Source of the DNA: Siphonodentalium dalli
Lineage: Eukaryota > Mollusca > Scaphopoda > Gadilida > Siphonodentaliidae
Assembly: GCA_032622095.1 (NCBI GenBank)
Contig: CP136069.1
Location: 107,970,278-108,034,277 of the forward strand
DNA length: 64,000 bases
Direction: 5' to 3'
Shown: positions 45,789 to 58,383 of the stretch, in pieces
How the letters are laid out: each line of letters begins with the position of its first letter
Numbering within the stretch: the first letter of the stretch is position 1
The notes under the pieces: generated by a model
Told to the model about the DNA's origin: nothing
Seen by the model: the letters and a program-made list of their open reading frames with translations, nothing else
Databases searched by the model: none
Program-made: the position numbers and the translations under genes

Positions 45789-46491
45789 ATATGTATGCAG
45801 TTGTATACTATCTTCAAAGCTTGTGTTTTTAATATGTTTAAATACCTCCGACTTTTAAATATGGAGGAAATAAAGATATATATTTATGGCAAATGCAAAA
45901 GATTTGTATTTATTCGCGAATCGCCGACGACACAATTAATTAATGAGTGCGCAATCGAGTGCTTTAGAAATAAACTGACTGATCTAGGCAGTCATAACAT
46001 GAGATGTCGTATGTTCTATATTTAGCCCGATTCCAGGAATTGGGGTCATCAATATTTACGTTTCTGGGAACAAAACATGTGGCATTGCAGAGTATATATA
46101 GGCCCCATATATAATATATGCAGTCATGCGCGAAGTCACTTGATCGTGCCTGTCGTGCTTGAAGACAAATGATTAATCATTATCAAATTTCACACAGCTG
46201 GTGAACAGATTTATAAAACAATTTCAAACATGGGACAACTCCAGCTTAAAAAAAATATCGGGCCTGTAGGCCTACGTATATTCCGAATATACATAGGCAA
46301 AATTTATTACAATATGCGACAGAGCATATGATGTGCTTTATAACGGAATTGCATTTTTTTTTACCAGCACATGCATGGATCACAAATAACAAAACTCGCC
46401 AGAAGAAAGACAAATATAACTCCACAGTGGATTAAACTTTAAGCATTAACTTTTTTTGTTATGCCTACATTCTGCATGGTCATGCAGTTTC

Positions 46492-46493
<2 letters not shown>

Positions 46494-46522
<29 letters not shown>
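46494..46522. repeat. 29-bp poly-G tract
   Basis: Uninterrupted G run inside AT-rich intron. Confidence 0.9.
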
Positions 46523-48164
46523 TAAGATCGATCATGCACACTGTGAATATCTACTCTGTTCTCTATCCTTTAGTCAAGAGAATAGAGATTCGTAACATGA
46601 CATCCTGCTGTATATATATACTTTTAGCATTAACAATTTAGTAGTAATTCCATAGTTTTTTCATGAATCATTTTTTATGGTAAATAAAGAGCGTCTATAC
46701 AGACCTGTGGAACTATAAATGGAAAATTCCATGCAAATCTGCAGTGCAAAAATTATAAATACGCGAAGCAATCATAACATTTAACTGACAATTAAATGTG
46801 TGCATGGGCTGATTTTGTATATACTCTACATTAATTTTGTTTTCTGTAACTACTAATTATAAATGGGCTGCATTGATTATTTCGATAAGTTGAACATAGC
46901 CTAATTATGTTGACAGTGTCAAATTTCACGATTGCATCATCAAGGTCAAGGTAACACGATGCGATTTACTTGTAGTACCTATATTTCGTCATCTTTTTTT
47001 GAATCATCTTTTTTCAAAAAGATGTCTTGCTAACTTTTATTTAGTTTGATATCTCAAATGTGCGTACTTTTATCGATATTAATAGCCAGTCCATCGTTTT
47101 AAAATGACTTGACAATATTATGTCATATATGACGGGCATGATCGTCGCATCGAAATGTGCAGGGATCTATCGATCATAACTGGGTCAAGTACGAACATTA
47201 GGTGCATATGAGGTTCTCGGAGGGGTAAACATTTTTGTCAGCGCTGATAATTTTGTTCTTGTGTGATTACTAATGTTCACATTCACTGCGCATTATCACT
47301 TAGATAGCCTCCAGTAATTTCGCCAAATTGTGATGTGAAAAATTAAAGAATTGACTGCGTAAAACTTATGTTATGTTTTATTTGAATTGCTTGTGGCGGC
47401 GAGGCGAACACGTGTAAGACACGTCATTTTCTAAAATAATGATTTAGCGCATTTCGTTATCTGCATTTTAAGAATTACCTTGTCAATTTTACACTGAGTA
47501 TGATTGATAAAAAAATACAATGGGAGAAATTATATTTATTGGTCGTAGTTTTGAGAACAAAATTATTCTTGAATGATGAATCGAAATCCTTGTTTACTAG
47601 ACACTGATGGCGCCAAAAAAATAAGCGCAAATCAGGTGGGGGGAAATCAGCCAAACAATATAGTTCTCAAATATTGTCTAAAGAAAGCTACTTGCTATTG
47701 AAAATCAACTATTTGAAGCCAATGTGTAGTAATTATCGTAATCTTATGGCATTTATTTCACATGTTGGTAATTTATTTGATTTTTATCAAATATATATTT
47801 GAATTTTTTCTCACGTTCACTTTGGGACCAGTCTATTGCTAGTGTCTAGGGATACTACCTTTATAACACTATTCCTTTTTATGTTTCCTTCAGAGCGCTT
47901 CTAGGAGATATGTGCTGTATGAATAATATGCAAAAATAATTCAATGGACAATTTAATAACTTTGAATCAAAACTTGAAACGTGTCGCATTTTAATTCTTT
48001 TAGACAAGCTTCCACCCCAATAAAAATGTGCTTACGAAGGAAACTGTGGACGAATCCAAAAGTAATGACAACACATTGAACCGGAAACAGAAACAAATAT
48101 ATAAACAAAACAACTTGCTCGAATCGTCGATTATCAAAACAGACATAATTGTTCTTGAAATAAA
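46523..48164. other. AT-rich sequence, no gene seen
   Basis: One AATAAAGAGCGT motif at 46683. Nothing coding recognised. Confidence 0.5.
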
Positions 48165-48402
48165 TGGGTAAATTATCGGAAAGTTATCGGCAATATGCTA
48201 CGTACATTACTTTCGGAAAGTTATCGGGAATTTTTCGGGAAATCAGCGTGTTATCGGAATATTTGGATGCGGTATTGGGATATTTTCAAGAAATGGCGAC
48301 CGCTCTATCGGGGTCTATCGGGAAATTTAGAAGGGATAGTATTTGAGTTATCGGGATCCTATCCTATCAGGGAATATGTATATTCTATTTGAAAATGTTA
48401 TA

Positions 48403-51199
48403 TTCCCGGCAAAGATACATTACACACTGAACTACATGGTAGAATCAACTCATAGGAGGCAGCGAGGAATGAGATACAGTGTATTTCAGTTAAGAGCGAT
48501 TCTTTTGAACCTGCTGGGTAGCAGCAAATTTATCCCATGGTTGTGAGTTTTGTAACATACTGTCTGCATGAAAGGTGCAAACCAAAATGTGGCGAACTGG
48601 TTGGAAAAGACACTGGTAAACTAAGTTCATCGCGAGCTTTATAAGATTAGAAATGAAGGTAGAATTGCGGAATTACTAAATATACGCAATAGGTACAAAT
48701 ACCAACCTAAAACAGACTAATTATTCTAATAAAATAGAGTTAACATTTGGCTGAAGTGAAGTAATATCCATCCAAAAAATTTACAAGGCCCATCCTTAGG
48801 AAAAAGAAATGCGGAGATTGACACTAAACAAAAGTAATGAACCATGGCATAATGCTCCAGGCCAGATTGGCATACATATTTGGGAAAAGACACGAAACCA
48901 GCATAGTAGGATTTCAGAACTCCCTAAGATGTTTTCAGGCATCGAAACAATCGAGAAGAAAACGTCCGGAGAGCCGAGAGTTGTAAACCACGTCCACAGC
49001 CTGGCGATCCAATCGAGTGTATTCAGTTACCCTAAGTGTAGCGCTGAAAGGGACACTTGGCAGCCTGGTTGTAAAATAGAAGCGCGACAGGCAGAGCAAG
49101 AACCAGCCCAAAGGCAGACTCTATCGTAGAGGAAGAAGAGTTTCACTAATGTACCCACATCCAAATCAAACATTCCAGTTAACGAATATAAGGGTGAAAT
49201 TACTTATGTTAATGATATTAGAAAATATGCTCGGGCCTGTCATAATGCATATTTGAGCACAGAAAGGAGATTTCAACCGGAATGATTTGTTTTAAACAAG
49301 CATTGTTTGGAAGGTGGGAGCCCATCGAGATGAAACAACTTCAAACGCCCGGAAAAGGACGACAGGCTGTGGATGATGAAGGACTAAAAAACAATGAGCA
49401 TATGTTGATAACAAGAAGATTTTGTCTTCTTTTTATTCACTGATTGTCCTTAACTCTTTCGCCACCAAATTTACAGAGGTCAAATTGTCCAGGACACCGG
49501 GTTTGCAGCAGTTTATATGGAAATTTATTGTCTCACATACTAGTATTTATAGATGAGGTAGGTATGGATACCCATATATTGTCATGACCAGTGACAACTG
49601 CCCATAAATTTGAACTAACTGCTGATGGATGATGTCATATAAGTGTGATTATATCACCATGGTAACGCATGCCATATGTACCAGGTGCGTAAATACATTT
49701 GAACTCAATATTTACTGTTACAGTTAACGTTATTTGCAATATTTCACCACATAAGTATATTGACCAAACTCACATTCAAATAGTTTGCACTATATCCATC
49801 ACTTGTCGTAGATTTTGCATATGTGGTGATTAAGAATGAAATTTGAAGGCGTACAATGAGCATAATGATGAGAACAGACCAAGTGTATGCCCAAGAAGGC
49901 GTTATTTAACCGAGATGGACCCATTTTCCCGGATTTAGGCCCACATGAATTCAACTGTAATAATGCTAAGCAATTATGAATAAATTTCCAAACACAACTG
50001 CCAATGATCTCTCTGCATTCCCAACATGTTTATGCATGTCAATATCATGCTTACAACATGCACTCGCAGCTATTATTATTGAAGTCGCACTATTGCACGG
50101 AGCGGTAAAATTCGTAACATTACGTCGAAAATAGGAGACACTGGACAGTTACCACAGAAAACATCGTTAGAAAGGGCAACAATCTTCTTTATTTCATAAA
50201 CATGTGTTATCACAATGTGTTTGTCATAAACAATAACAAACTTAATCAATCGGTACATGTGTATCTGATTAAAAAAAAAACACACCTGTTGGCAGTTTCG
50301 TCAGCATTGTTGTGGAAAACCCAGGGAAATCCCACAATAGTAATTGTGACGTCACACGTCAACTGTATATATTTAGTTCGGAAACATCTAATTGTGGCCG
50401 TATTTGTCAGGTCTACGTGTTCAAAAGTAAATTAGTATTGATACAGAATATCACCTAAATGATATCTAAGTCGCCATTCAAAAAATCATTAGTATATCCC
50501 CGCAAACGTGATATTATTGCATGTTATTCCCGGGCAGTGGTGTTGAACATAAATTACGCCGTGCCCGCTAAAGCGGGCTGCGGTGTTTAAAGAGTTAACA
50601 GACGAAGGGCCCAGGTCCATGTGCTGCTAGTGTTTTCAGCGCATCGTAGCCACCAATAAGGAGGCAGACACTCTTTTGACATCAGGGTCGAGTGGAGCCA
50701 TGGCAGTGATGTGGACGGAAGAGCGAAAATTACTGAAGACCGGTCATTATGTGTATGGTCTGACGGTTGTCTACCGCTCATACAGCAAGGATCCGGACCC
50801 TAGTTCCTCCCCGGGGGCAGAGACTCTTCGGTCACCAACGATTGTTGCCTCATGTGTGCTGTTAAACGGATTGCCCGTCTGTTTGAGTTATTCAAGGCAG
50901 CCCATCGATTGTGGGTTTGATCAGAGTTTTTTTAAGGAGTTATGGCCCTTCTTCGACTTAGAATTCATGCATGCCGCAATTACTCAAAACAAATTTATCT
51001 GATTGAAACCAAATTTTGAATGCGAGTTTCTCAGCCCAAAATACAGATAGAATTAATAATTTGGGTTTGATTTGATTTTTTTTTTAACAGAATTATGGCC
51101 CTTTTTAAAAAAGATAGGATTTTAGCGTCCAAGCTGAAAATAGCTAATCACTATTGCCAAGGTATGGGTTAAACATCTGCCGATGGTGATCGGCCTCTC
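48403..51199. other. UBR5 intron, no firm gene
   Basis: A 106-codon + ORF at 48809-49129 and a 108-codon + ORF at 50676-51002 are unrecognised and lack supporting context. The second overlaps GAGTTATGGCCCTTCTTCGA, a mollusc-repeat phrase, at its 3' end. Confidence 0.4.
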
Positions 51200-51520
51200 G
51201 TTTCTGAAATTCGTTTAAAGATATGGCCGCAGCAGCCATCTTGGATTTCAAATTTTAATCCATCGCTGCAGCCCGCATTTATTTGAGAATTGTTTGAAAA
51301 TTTACAGGCTTGTTTATGATCACCTCAAGATAAGAGCTATCAATTTTGAACGATTTTCGATGAAAGACATGGCCAGCAGCCATCTTGGATTTTAATCTTT
51401 GCATGACTAAATCCTTTGGCACATCCAACAGACCACATACCTTATACGATCATCACCAAACTTTGTATGGATCTTCGGGGTGACTCTAGATGAGAGCCAT
51501 AAAAATTTTCTAAATTTTAT
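51200..51520 (-). repeat. pearl-like left-arm/core fragment, minus orientation
   Basis: Two units with CAGCCATCTTGGATTT and AAATCCTTTGGCACAT, then ATCATCACCAAACTTTGTAT as in the left arms of other copies. Confidence 0.55.
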
Positions 51521-51533
51521 TTTTAGCTCAACT

Positions 51534-52916
51534 TTACTTTGTAAAGTTTGAGCTATTGCCATGGCTTGGTATCCGTCATCGTGTGTGTGTGCGTGATTCA
51601 TCAACAATTTCCTTTAGCATGGGCTACAGGTCGTACCTTTGGTCGGATCATTATGAAATTTGTCATGGGCATTGACATTGACATGTAGATGGGAACGATT
51701 AATTTTGGGGTCATTCGGCAAAAAAATATGGCCGCCAGTGGCCATCTTGGATTTCAAAATTCAATCCATCAGCACGGGCTACAGGCAGGAGTGTTAGTCT
51801 GATCATCATAAAATATTTCGTTGAAGTTAATATTGATATGTAAATGGTAACGAGTAATTTTGGGGTCGTTCGGCAAAAAAAACATGGCCGCCAGCAGCGA
51901 TCTTGGATTTTACTCTCTGCATGACTAAATCCTTTGGCATGGGCTACAGGTCGTACCTTTGGTCGGATCATTATGAAATTTTTTACTGATGTTGATAGTG
52001 ACATGGAGTGTTCGTCTGATCATCACGAAATTTGTAATGGATGTTAATATTGAGATGTAGATGGGAAAGAGTCATTTTGGGGTCATTTGGTCGAATAACA
52101 TGGCCGCCAGCAGCCATCTTGGATTTTACTCTTTGCATGACTAAATCATTTGGCACGGGCTACAGGTCGTACCTTTAATCGGATCATCATGAAATTTGTT
52201 ACTGATGTTGATAATGACATGGAGATGGGAATGAGTCATTTTGGGGTCATTCGTCCAAAAAACATGGCCACCAGCAGCCATCTTGGATTTTACTCTTTGC
52301 ATGACTAAATCTTTTGGCACAGGCTACAGGTCGTACCTTTGGTCAGATCATTATGAATTTTGTCATGGCTGTTGACATTGATATATAGATGGGAATGAGT
52401 CATTTTGGGCTTATTCGGCAAAAAAAACATGGCTGCCAACAGCTATCTTGGGTTTCAAAATTCAATCCATTAGCATGGGCTACAGGCCGTACTGTTTGTT
52501 TGATCATCATGAAATTTGTCATGAATGTTAATATTGAGATGTAGATGGGAACGAGTCATTTTGGGGTCATTCGGCAATAAAACATGGCCACCAGCAGCCA
52601 TTTTGGATTTTACTATTTGCATGACTAAATCCTTTGGCACACCCTACAGTCCACTTCCCTCATCCGATCATCACCAAACTTAATATTAATCTTGATATTG
52701 ATCTACTAGAAGGAAGCTATCAAATGTTTTTGAATTTCATTGGAAAACATAGCCATCAGCAACCATCTTGGATTTTACTTTATATATCTCTTCATGTTGA
52801 TAATCTTGTATTACTTAGACCATTCAACTTTCCACATTCCTAATCGCTCCATTGACTGTAACACATGAAATTATTCCATTTCCAAGTTGAGCTGCAGTGT
52901 CATTGACACTTTCATT
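51534..52916 (-). mobile_element. pearl-like element, copy 4, minus orientation
   Basis: Read on the minus strand: left end AATGAAAGTGTCAATGACAC (52916 down), about seven core units, right end AAGTTGAGCTA at 51534. Complete by structure. Confidence 0.75.
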
Positions 52917-53171
52917 AAACATTGCTGCCAGCTTGACTGAAACTTTTGGCACACCCTACAGAGACCAAATCCCTCATCCGTTCATCACCAAACTTCATAT
53001 TGATCATCTAGATGGGAGCTATCAAATATTTTTGAATTTCATGGGGAAGATATGGCCACCAGCAGCCATCTTGGATTTTACTTTATATATATCTCTTCAT
53101 GTTGAGATTTAGTATTACTTAGCCATTTAAACTTTCCGCATTCATAATCGCTCTATTGACTGTAACCCATG
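52917..53171 (-). repeat. pearl-like left-arm fragment, minus orientation
   Basis: One core/arm segment with AGCAGCCATCTTGGATTTTA and AATCGCTCTATTGACTGTAA, adjoining copy 4. No ends. Confidence 0.6.
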
Positions 53172-54212
53172 AAACCATGAACTTTTGTCGAGAAAATATA
53201 TTGCTTGCACAAATTTCCCCGATATGTGACGCCTACCCCAGCACCACCAAAACTATAGATGCAGCACATGTGTTATAATTCCTGTGGCCACTGTAATAAC
53301 ACAACACCATAAAATTTTGCCATGATACATTGCACCATATGAACGAAACATGCTAAAAACAATTGGTGTTTAGTTCTTAAAGATATATAATGGACTTGTT
53401 CGGGTGCGTGAAATTGGTAAGATAATACTCAGGTGCTATGCCAACATGGGGAATGTAGCATTCTCCTAACATCGCCGAAAATTTCAAAGAAATCAACCAT
53501 ACCACTCCATAGAAAACATCATCTGAATTACGCCCAACTATAAATATTTACATCTCGATTCGGGACACAAGTATCGGCGATAATCTAACACAATTGATTT
53601 TGCCACCGAGAGTCATCGCATTTAATTAATATATCAGAATGACGGTGTGTATTGTCAATTTGGATTAATATTCATAAAAAGTAACAACTTTGAGCACGAT
53701 TATTCTAAATTTACATTTGATCATCCTGCCAGAGTGTTTCACGTCACTTTAATATTCCCGGCAAAGATATGTTACACACTGAACTACATGGTATATTCAT
53801 TTTTATTCACAAAGGAGGGATCTATGAGAACATGTATACAATTTATTATTTTTGTATGAAATAGCATAAGTACGTTTTAAATCGTTATGTGACATAGCAC
53901 TTGGTCGGTCACGTGCCCTCTAGCTTCATAATAGCCTGATGGCAGCTATTCGTCCTGTTTTCATCTTTGTGACCAAGATACAGGGAAGTGATATGAGTAA
54001 CAATGAACCTGGACCGTGTTAATGTTAGTTAATCAGTTCAGGAAGAATAACTCTGTCTGCAAGAAAGATAACTCTAGTGTGAGCACAGCAAGTGGAGCTG
54101 GGGACTGGGAGGCCATGTGCAATGGAATGGTGGATGGTCAATGAGTAAAAAGTTGTAATTATTATGCAAGTGAAAGAGGAGAAACCTGGAGATATAATAT
54201 AATGAATAAATT
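53172..54212. other. intron with a partial MITE at 53770-53990
   Basis: 53752-53990 matches the 44354 MITE from its left end (TTACACACTGAACTACATGG) but lacks the right end. The rest is unrecognised. Confidence 0.55.
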
Positions 54213-57200
54213 AATGAAAGTGTCAATGACACTGTAGCTCAACTTAGGTAGGGGAATAATTTAATGGTTGACAGTAAATGGAGGAATAGGAAAGGTGCTA
54301 ATTGAAATGTCTAACATGCGCCAAAGGATTTAGTGATGCAAAGAGTAAAATACAAGATGGCTGCTGGTGGCCATTTTTTTTGGCCAATTGACCCCAAAAG
54401 AACTCGTTCCCATCTACGTATAATTGTTAACATCCATGACAAATTTTATGAAGATCTGACCAAAGCTACGACATACAAATTTCATGATGATCAGACGAAC
54501 AGTACGACCTGTAGACCGCGCCAATGGATTGAATTTTGAAATCCAAGATGGCCGCTGGCAGCCATGTTTTTTGGCCGAATGACCCCACAATGATACGTTC
54601 CCATCTACATGTCAATGTCAACATTCATGACAAATTTAATAAATATCAGACCAAAGGTATGACCTGTAGCCCACGCCAAAGGATTTAGTCATGCAAAAAG
54701 TAAAATGCTGGTGGCAATGTTTTTTGACCGAATGACCCCCAAAACGACTCGTTCCCATCTACATGTCATTGTTATAATTAATGACAAATTTCATGACCAT
54801 TTGACCAAAGCTACGACCTGTAGCCCGCACCAAAGGATTTAGTCATGCAAAGAGTAAAATCCAAGATGGCTGCTGGCGGCCATGTTTTTTTACCAAATGA
54901 CCCCAAAACGACTCGATCCCATCTACATGTCATTGTTATCATTCATGACAAATTTCATGATGATCAGACGAACAGTACGACCTGTAGCCCGCGCCAATGG
55001 ATTGAATTTTGAAATCCAAGATGGCCGCCAGCAGCCATGTTTTTTGGCCGAATGACCCGACAATGATTCGTTCCGATTTACATGTCAATGTCAACGTTCA
55101 TGACAAATTTTATAAAGATTAGACCAAAGGCAACCTATAGCCCGCGCCAAAGGATTTAGTCATGCAAAGAGTAAAATCCAAGATGGCTGCTGGCGGCTAT
55201 GTTTTTTGGCCGAACGACTCCAAAATCACTCGTTCCCATCTACATGTCAATATTAACATCAATGACAAATTTCATGATGATCAGACGAACAGTACGACCT
55301 GTAGCCCGCGCCAATGGATTGAATCTTGAAATCCAAGATGGCTGCCAGCGGCCATGTTTTTTGGCCGAATGACCCCAAAATTACTCGTTCCCATCTACAT
55401 GTCAATGTCAACATTCATGACAAATTTCATAAAGATCAGACCAAAGGTACGACCTGTAGCCCGGGCCAAAGGATTTAGTCATGCAAAGAGTAAAATCCAA
55501 GATGGCTGCTGGCAGCCATGTTTTTCGGCCGAACAACTCCAAAATCACTCGTTCCCATCTACATGTCATTGTTAACATCCATGACAAATTTCATGATGTT
55601 CCGATCAAAGCTACGACCTGTAGCCCGCGCCAAAGGATTTAGTCATGCAAAGAGTAAAATCCAAGATGGCTGCTGGCGGCCATGTTTATTGGCCGAACGA
55701 CCCCAAAATGACTCGTTCCCATCTACATGTCAATATTAACATCCATGACAAATTTCATGATGATCAGACGAACAGTACGACCTGTAGCCCGCGCCAATGG
55801 ATTGAATTTTGAAATCTAAGATGGCCGCCAGCGGCCATGTTTTTTGGCCGAATGACCCCACAATGATTCGTTCCCATCTACATGTCAATGTCAACATTCA
55901 TGACAAGTTTCATAAAGATTAGACCAAAGGTACAACCTGTAGCCCGCGCCAAAGGATTTAGTCATGCAAAGAGTAAAATCCAAGATGGCTGCTGGCGGCC
56001 ATGTTTTTTGGCCGAACGACACCAAAATCACTTGTTGCCATCTACATGTCTTTATTAACATCAATGACAAATTTCATGATGATCAGGCGAACAGTACGAT
56101 CTGTAGCCCGCGCCAATGGATTGAATCTTGAAATCCAAGATGGCTGCCAGGGGCCATGTTTTTAGGCCGAATGACCCCAAAATGACTCGTTCCCATCTAC
56201 ATGTCAATGTCAACATTCATGACAAATTTCATAAAGATCAGACCAAAGGTACGACCTGTAGCCCGGGCCAAAGGATTTAGTCATGCAAAGAGTAAAATCC
56301 AAGATGGCTGCTGGCGGCCATGTTTTTCGGCCGAACGACCCCAAAATCACTCGTTCCCATCTACATGTCATTGTTAACATCCATGACAAATTTCATGATG
56401 TTCCGATCGAAGCTACGACCTGTAGCCCGCGCCAAAGGATTTAGTCATGCAAAGAGTAAAATCCAAGATGGCTGCTGGTGGCCATGTTTATTGGCCGAAC
56501 AACCCCAAAACGACTCGTTCCCATCTACATGTCAATATTAACATCCATGACAAATTTCATGATGATCAGACGAACAGTACGACCTGTAGCCCGCGCCAAT
56601 GGATTGAATCTTGAAATCCAAGATGGCTGCCAGCGGCCATGTTTTTTGGCAGAATGACCCCAAAATGACTCGTTCCCATCTACATGTCAATGTCAACATT
56701 CATGACAAATTTCATAAAGATCAGACCAAAGGTACGACCTGTAGCCCGGGCCAAAGGATTTAGTCATGCAAAGAGTAAAATCCAAGATGGCTGCTGGCGG
56801 CCATGTTTTTCGGCCGAACGACCCCAAAATCACTCGTTCCCATCTACATGTCATTGTTAACATCCATGACCAATTTCATGATGTTCCGATCGAAGCTACG
56901 ACCTGTAGCCCGCGCCAAAGGATTTAGTCATGCAAAGAGTAAAATCCAAGATGGCTGCTGGTGGCCATGTTTATTGGCCGAACAACCCCAAAATGACTCG
57001 TTCCCATCTACATGTCAATATTAACATCCATGACAAATTTCATGATGATCAGACGAACAGTACGACCTGTAGCCCGCGCCAATGGATTGAATTTTGAAAT
57101 CTAAGATGGCCACCAGCGGCCATGTTTTTTGGCCGAATGACCCCACATTGATTAGTTCCCATCTACATGTCAATGTCAACATTCATGACAAATTTCATAA

Positions 57201-57845
57201 AGATTAGACCAAAGGTACAACCTGTAGCCCGCGCCAAAGGATTTAGTCATGCAAAGAGTAAAATCCAAGATGGCTGCTGGTGGCCATGTTTTTTGGCCGA
57301 ACAACTCCAAAATCACTCGTTCCCATCTACATGACAGTGTTAACATCCATGACAAATTTCATAAACTTCCGACCAAAACAACGACCTGTAGCCCGCGCCA
57401 AAGAATTTAGTCATGCAAAGAGTAAAATCCAAGATGGCTGCTGGCAGCCATGTTTTTTGGCCGAACGACCCCAAAATCACTCGTTCCCATCTACATGTCA
57501 TTATTAACATCAATGACAAATTTCATGATGATCAGATGAACAGTACGACCTGTAGGCCGCGCCAATGGATTGAATCTTGAAATCCAAGATGGCTGCCAGC
57601 GGCCATGTTATTTGGCCGAATGACCCAAAAATGACTCGTTCCCATCTACATGTCAATGTCAACATTCATGACAAATTTCATGAAGATCAGACCAAAGGTA
57701 CAACCTGTAGCCCGCGCCAAAGGAAATTGTTGACGGACACACGGACACACGGACACACGGACACACGGACACACGCACACACGCACACACGGACGACGGA
57801 CGCCAAACCATGGCAATAGCTCAAACTTACAAGTAAGTTGAGCTA
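54213..57845 (+). mobile_element. pearl-like element, copy 5, long tandem array (3.6 kb)
   Basis: Left end AATGAAAGTGTCAATGACAC, then about 20 core units of about 160 bp, then (ACGGACAC)n at 57734-57795 and right end AAGTTGAGCTA. Segments beginning at 56320 and 56803 are nearly identical over three units (483-bp period), indicating recent higher-order amplification. Several 73-codon frames repeat every three units and are array artefacts, not genes. Confidence 0.85.
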
Positions 57846-58324
57846 ACAATATAACAGTAGAATTGATGACCAGAGTTAATAATTTTAACTCTATAAATTT
57901 AGGGGACTGTACCAGGTATGTCACTTGAATATTGCTTTGATAGGTTATCACTGGAGAGATACAAGTCTATAGACAGCAGACACCAGAGACCTATGTGGGA
58001 GTTAATGAACTCTGGTCCACCACTGTCATTTCATTTCTGCAGTAGATTGAGGTGTGAGATCAGATTATAGGAATGTGGACTTTATAAAAATAAACAAACA
58101 ATGCACACAACCCAGATGCTGACAGGCTTCTCTGAGTACAGCTCCATTATTCACTTGTTGATAAACAATTATCCCCAGTGTCAGTTGTCTGTATCCAACT
58201 AGCACTGATCCAAAGATTTTCATGTGAAATGACATCAAGAGGGAATGTTATCATTATATTTCTAATAGAGTTGTCCACCACTCCATCATGTAGCTATTAA
58301 AATGGCTTTGGGCTTACAGGTATA
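57846..58324. other. intron sequence, no gene seen
   Basis: Unremarkable AT-rich sequence between two repeats. Confidence 0.6.
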
Positions 58325-58344
58325 TCTATATCTATATTTGCGAA

Positions 58345-58383
<39 letters not shown>

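Larger units (their letters stand above)
44312..48402. mobile_element. candidate 4.1-kb element with 32-bp inverted ends and TATCGGGA clusters
   Basis: 44312-44343 (ATAACATTTTCAAATAGAA then ATACATATTCC) recurs inverted at 48370-48402. Clusters of TTATCGGGA/TCCCGATA words lie near both ends (44645-44880 and 48165-48365). The left end also carries the 276-bp MITE. No target duplication or transposase was identified, so it remains a candidate. Confidence 0.4.

Noticed and set aside
46456..46641. ORF with a poly-glycine run
   Set aside because: It is created by the 29-bp G tract.
54333..57951. A series of near-identical 73-80 codon ORFs (MFFGRTTPKSLVPIYM...) that look like a gene family
   Set aside because: They are the same phase of an about 160-bp tandem repeat, recur at every array copy in the window, and the opposite strand is equally open. 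The repeat unit length is near a multiple of three only by chance.
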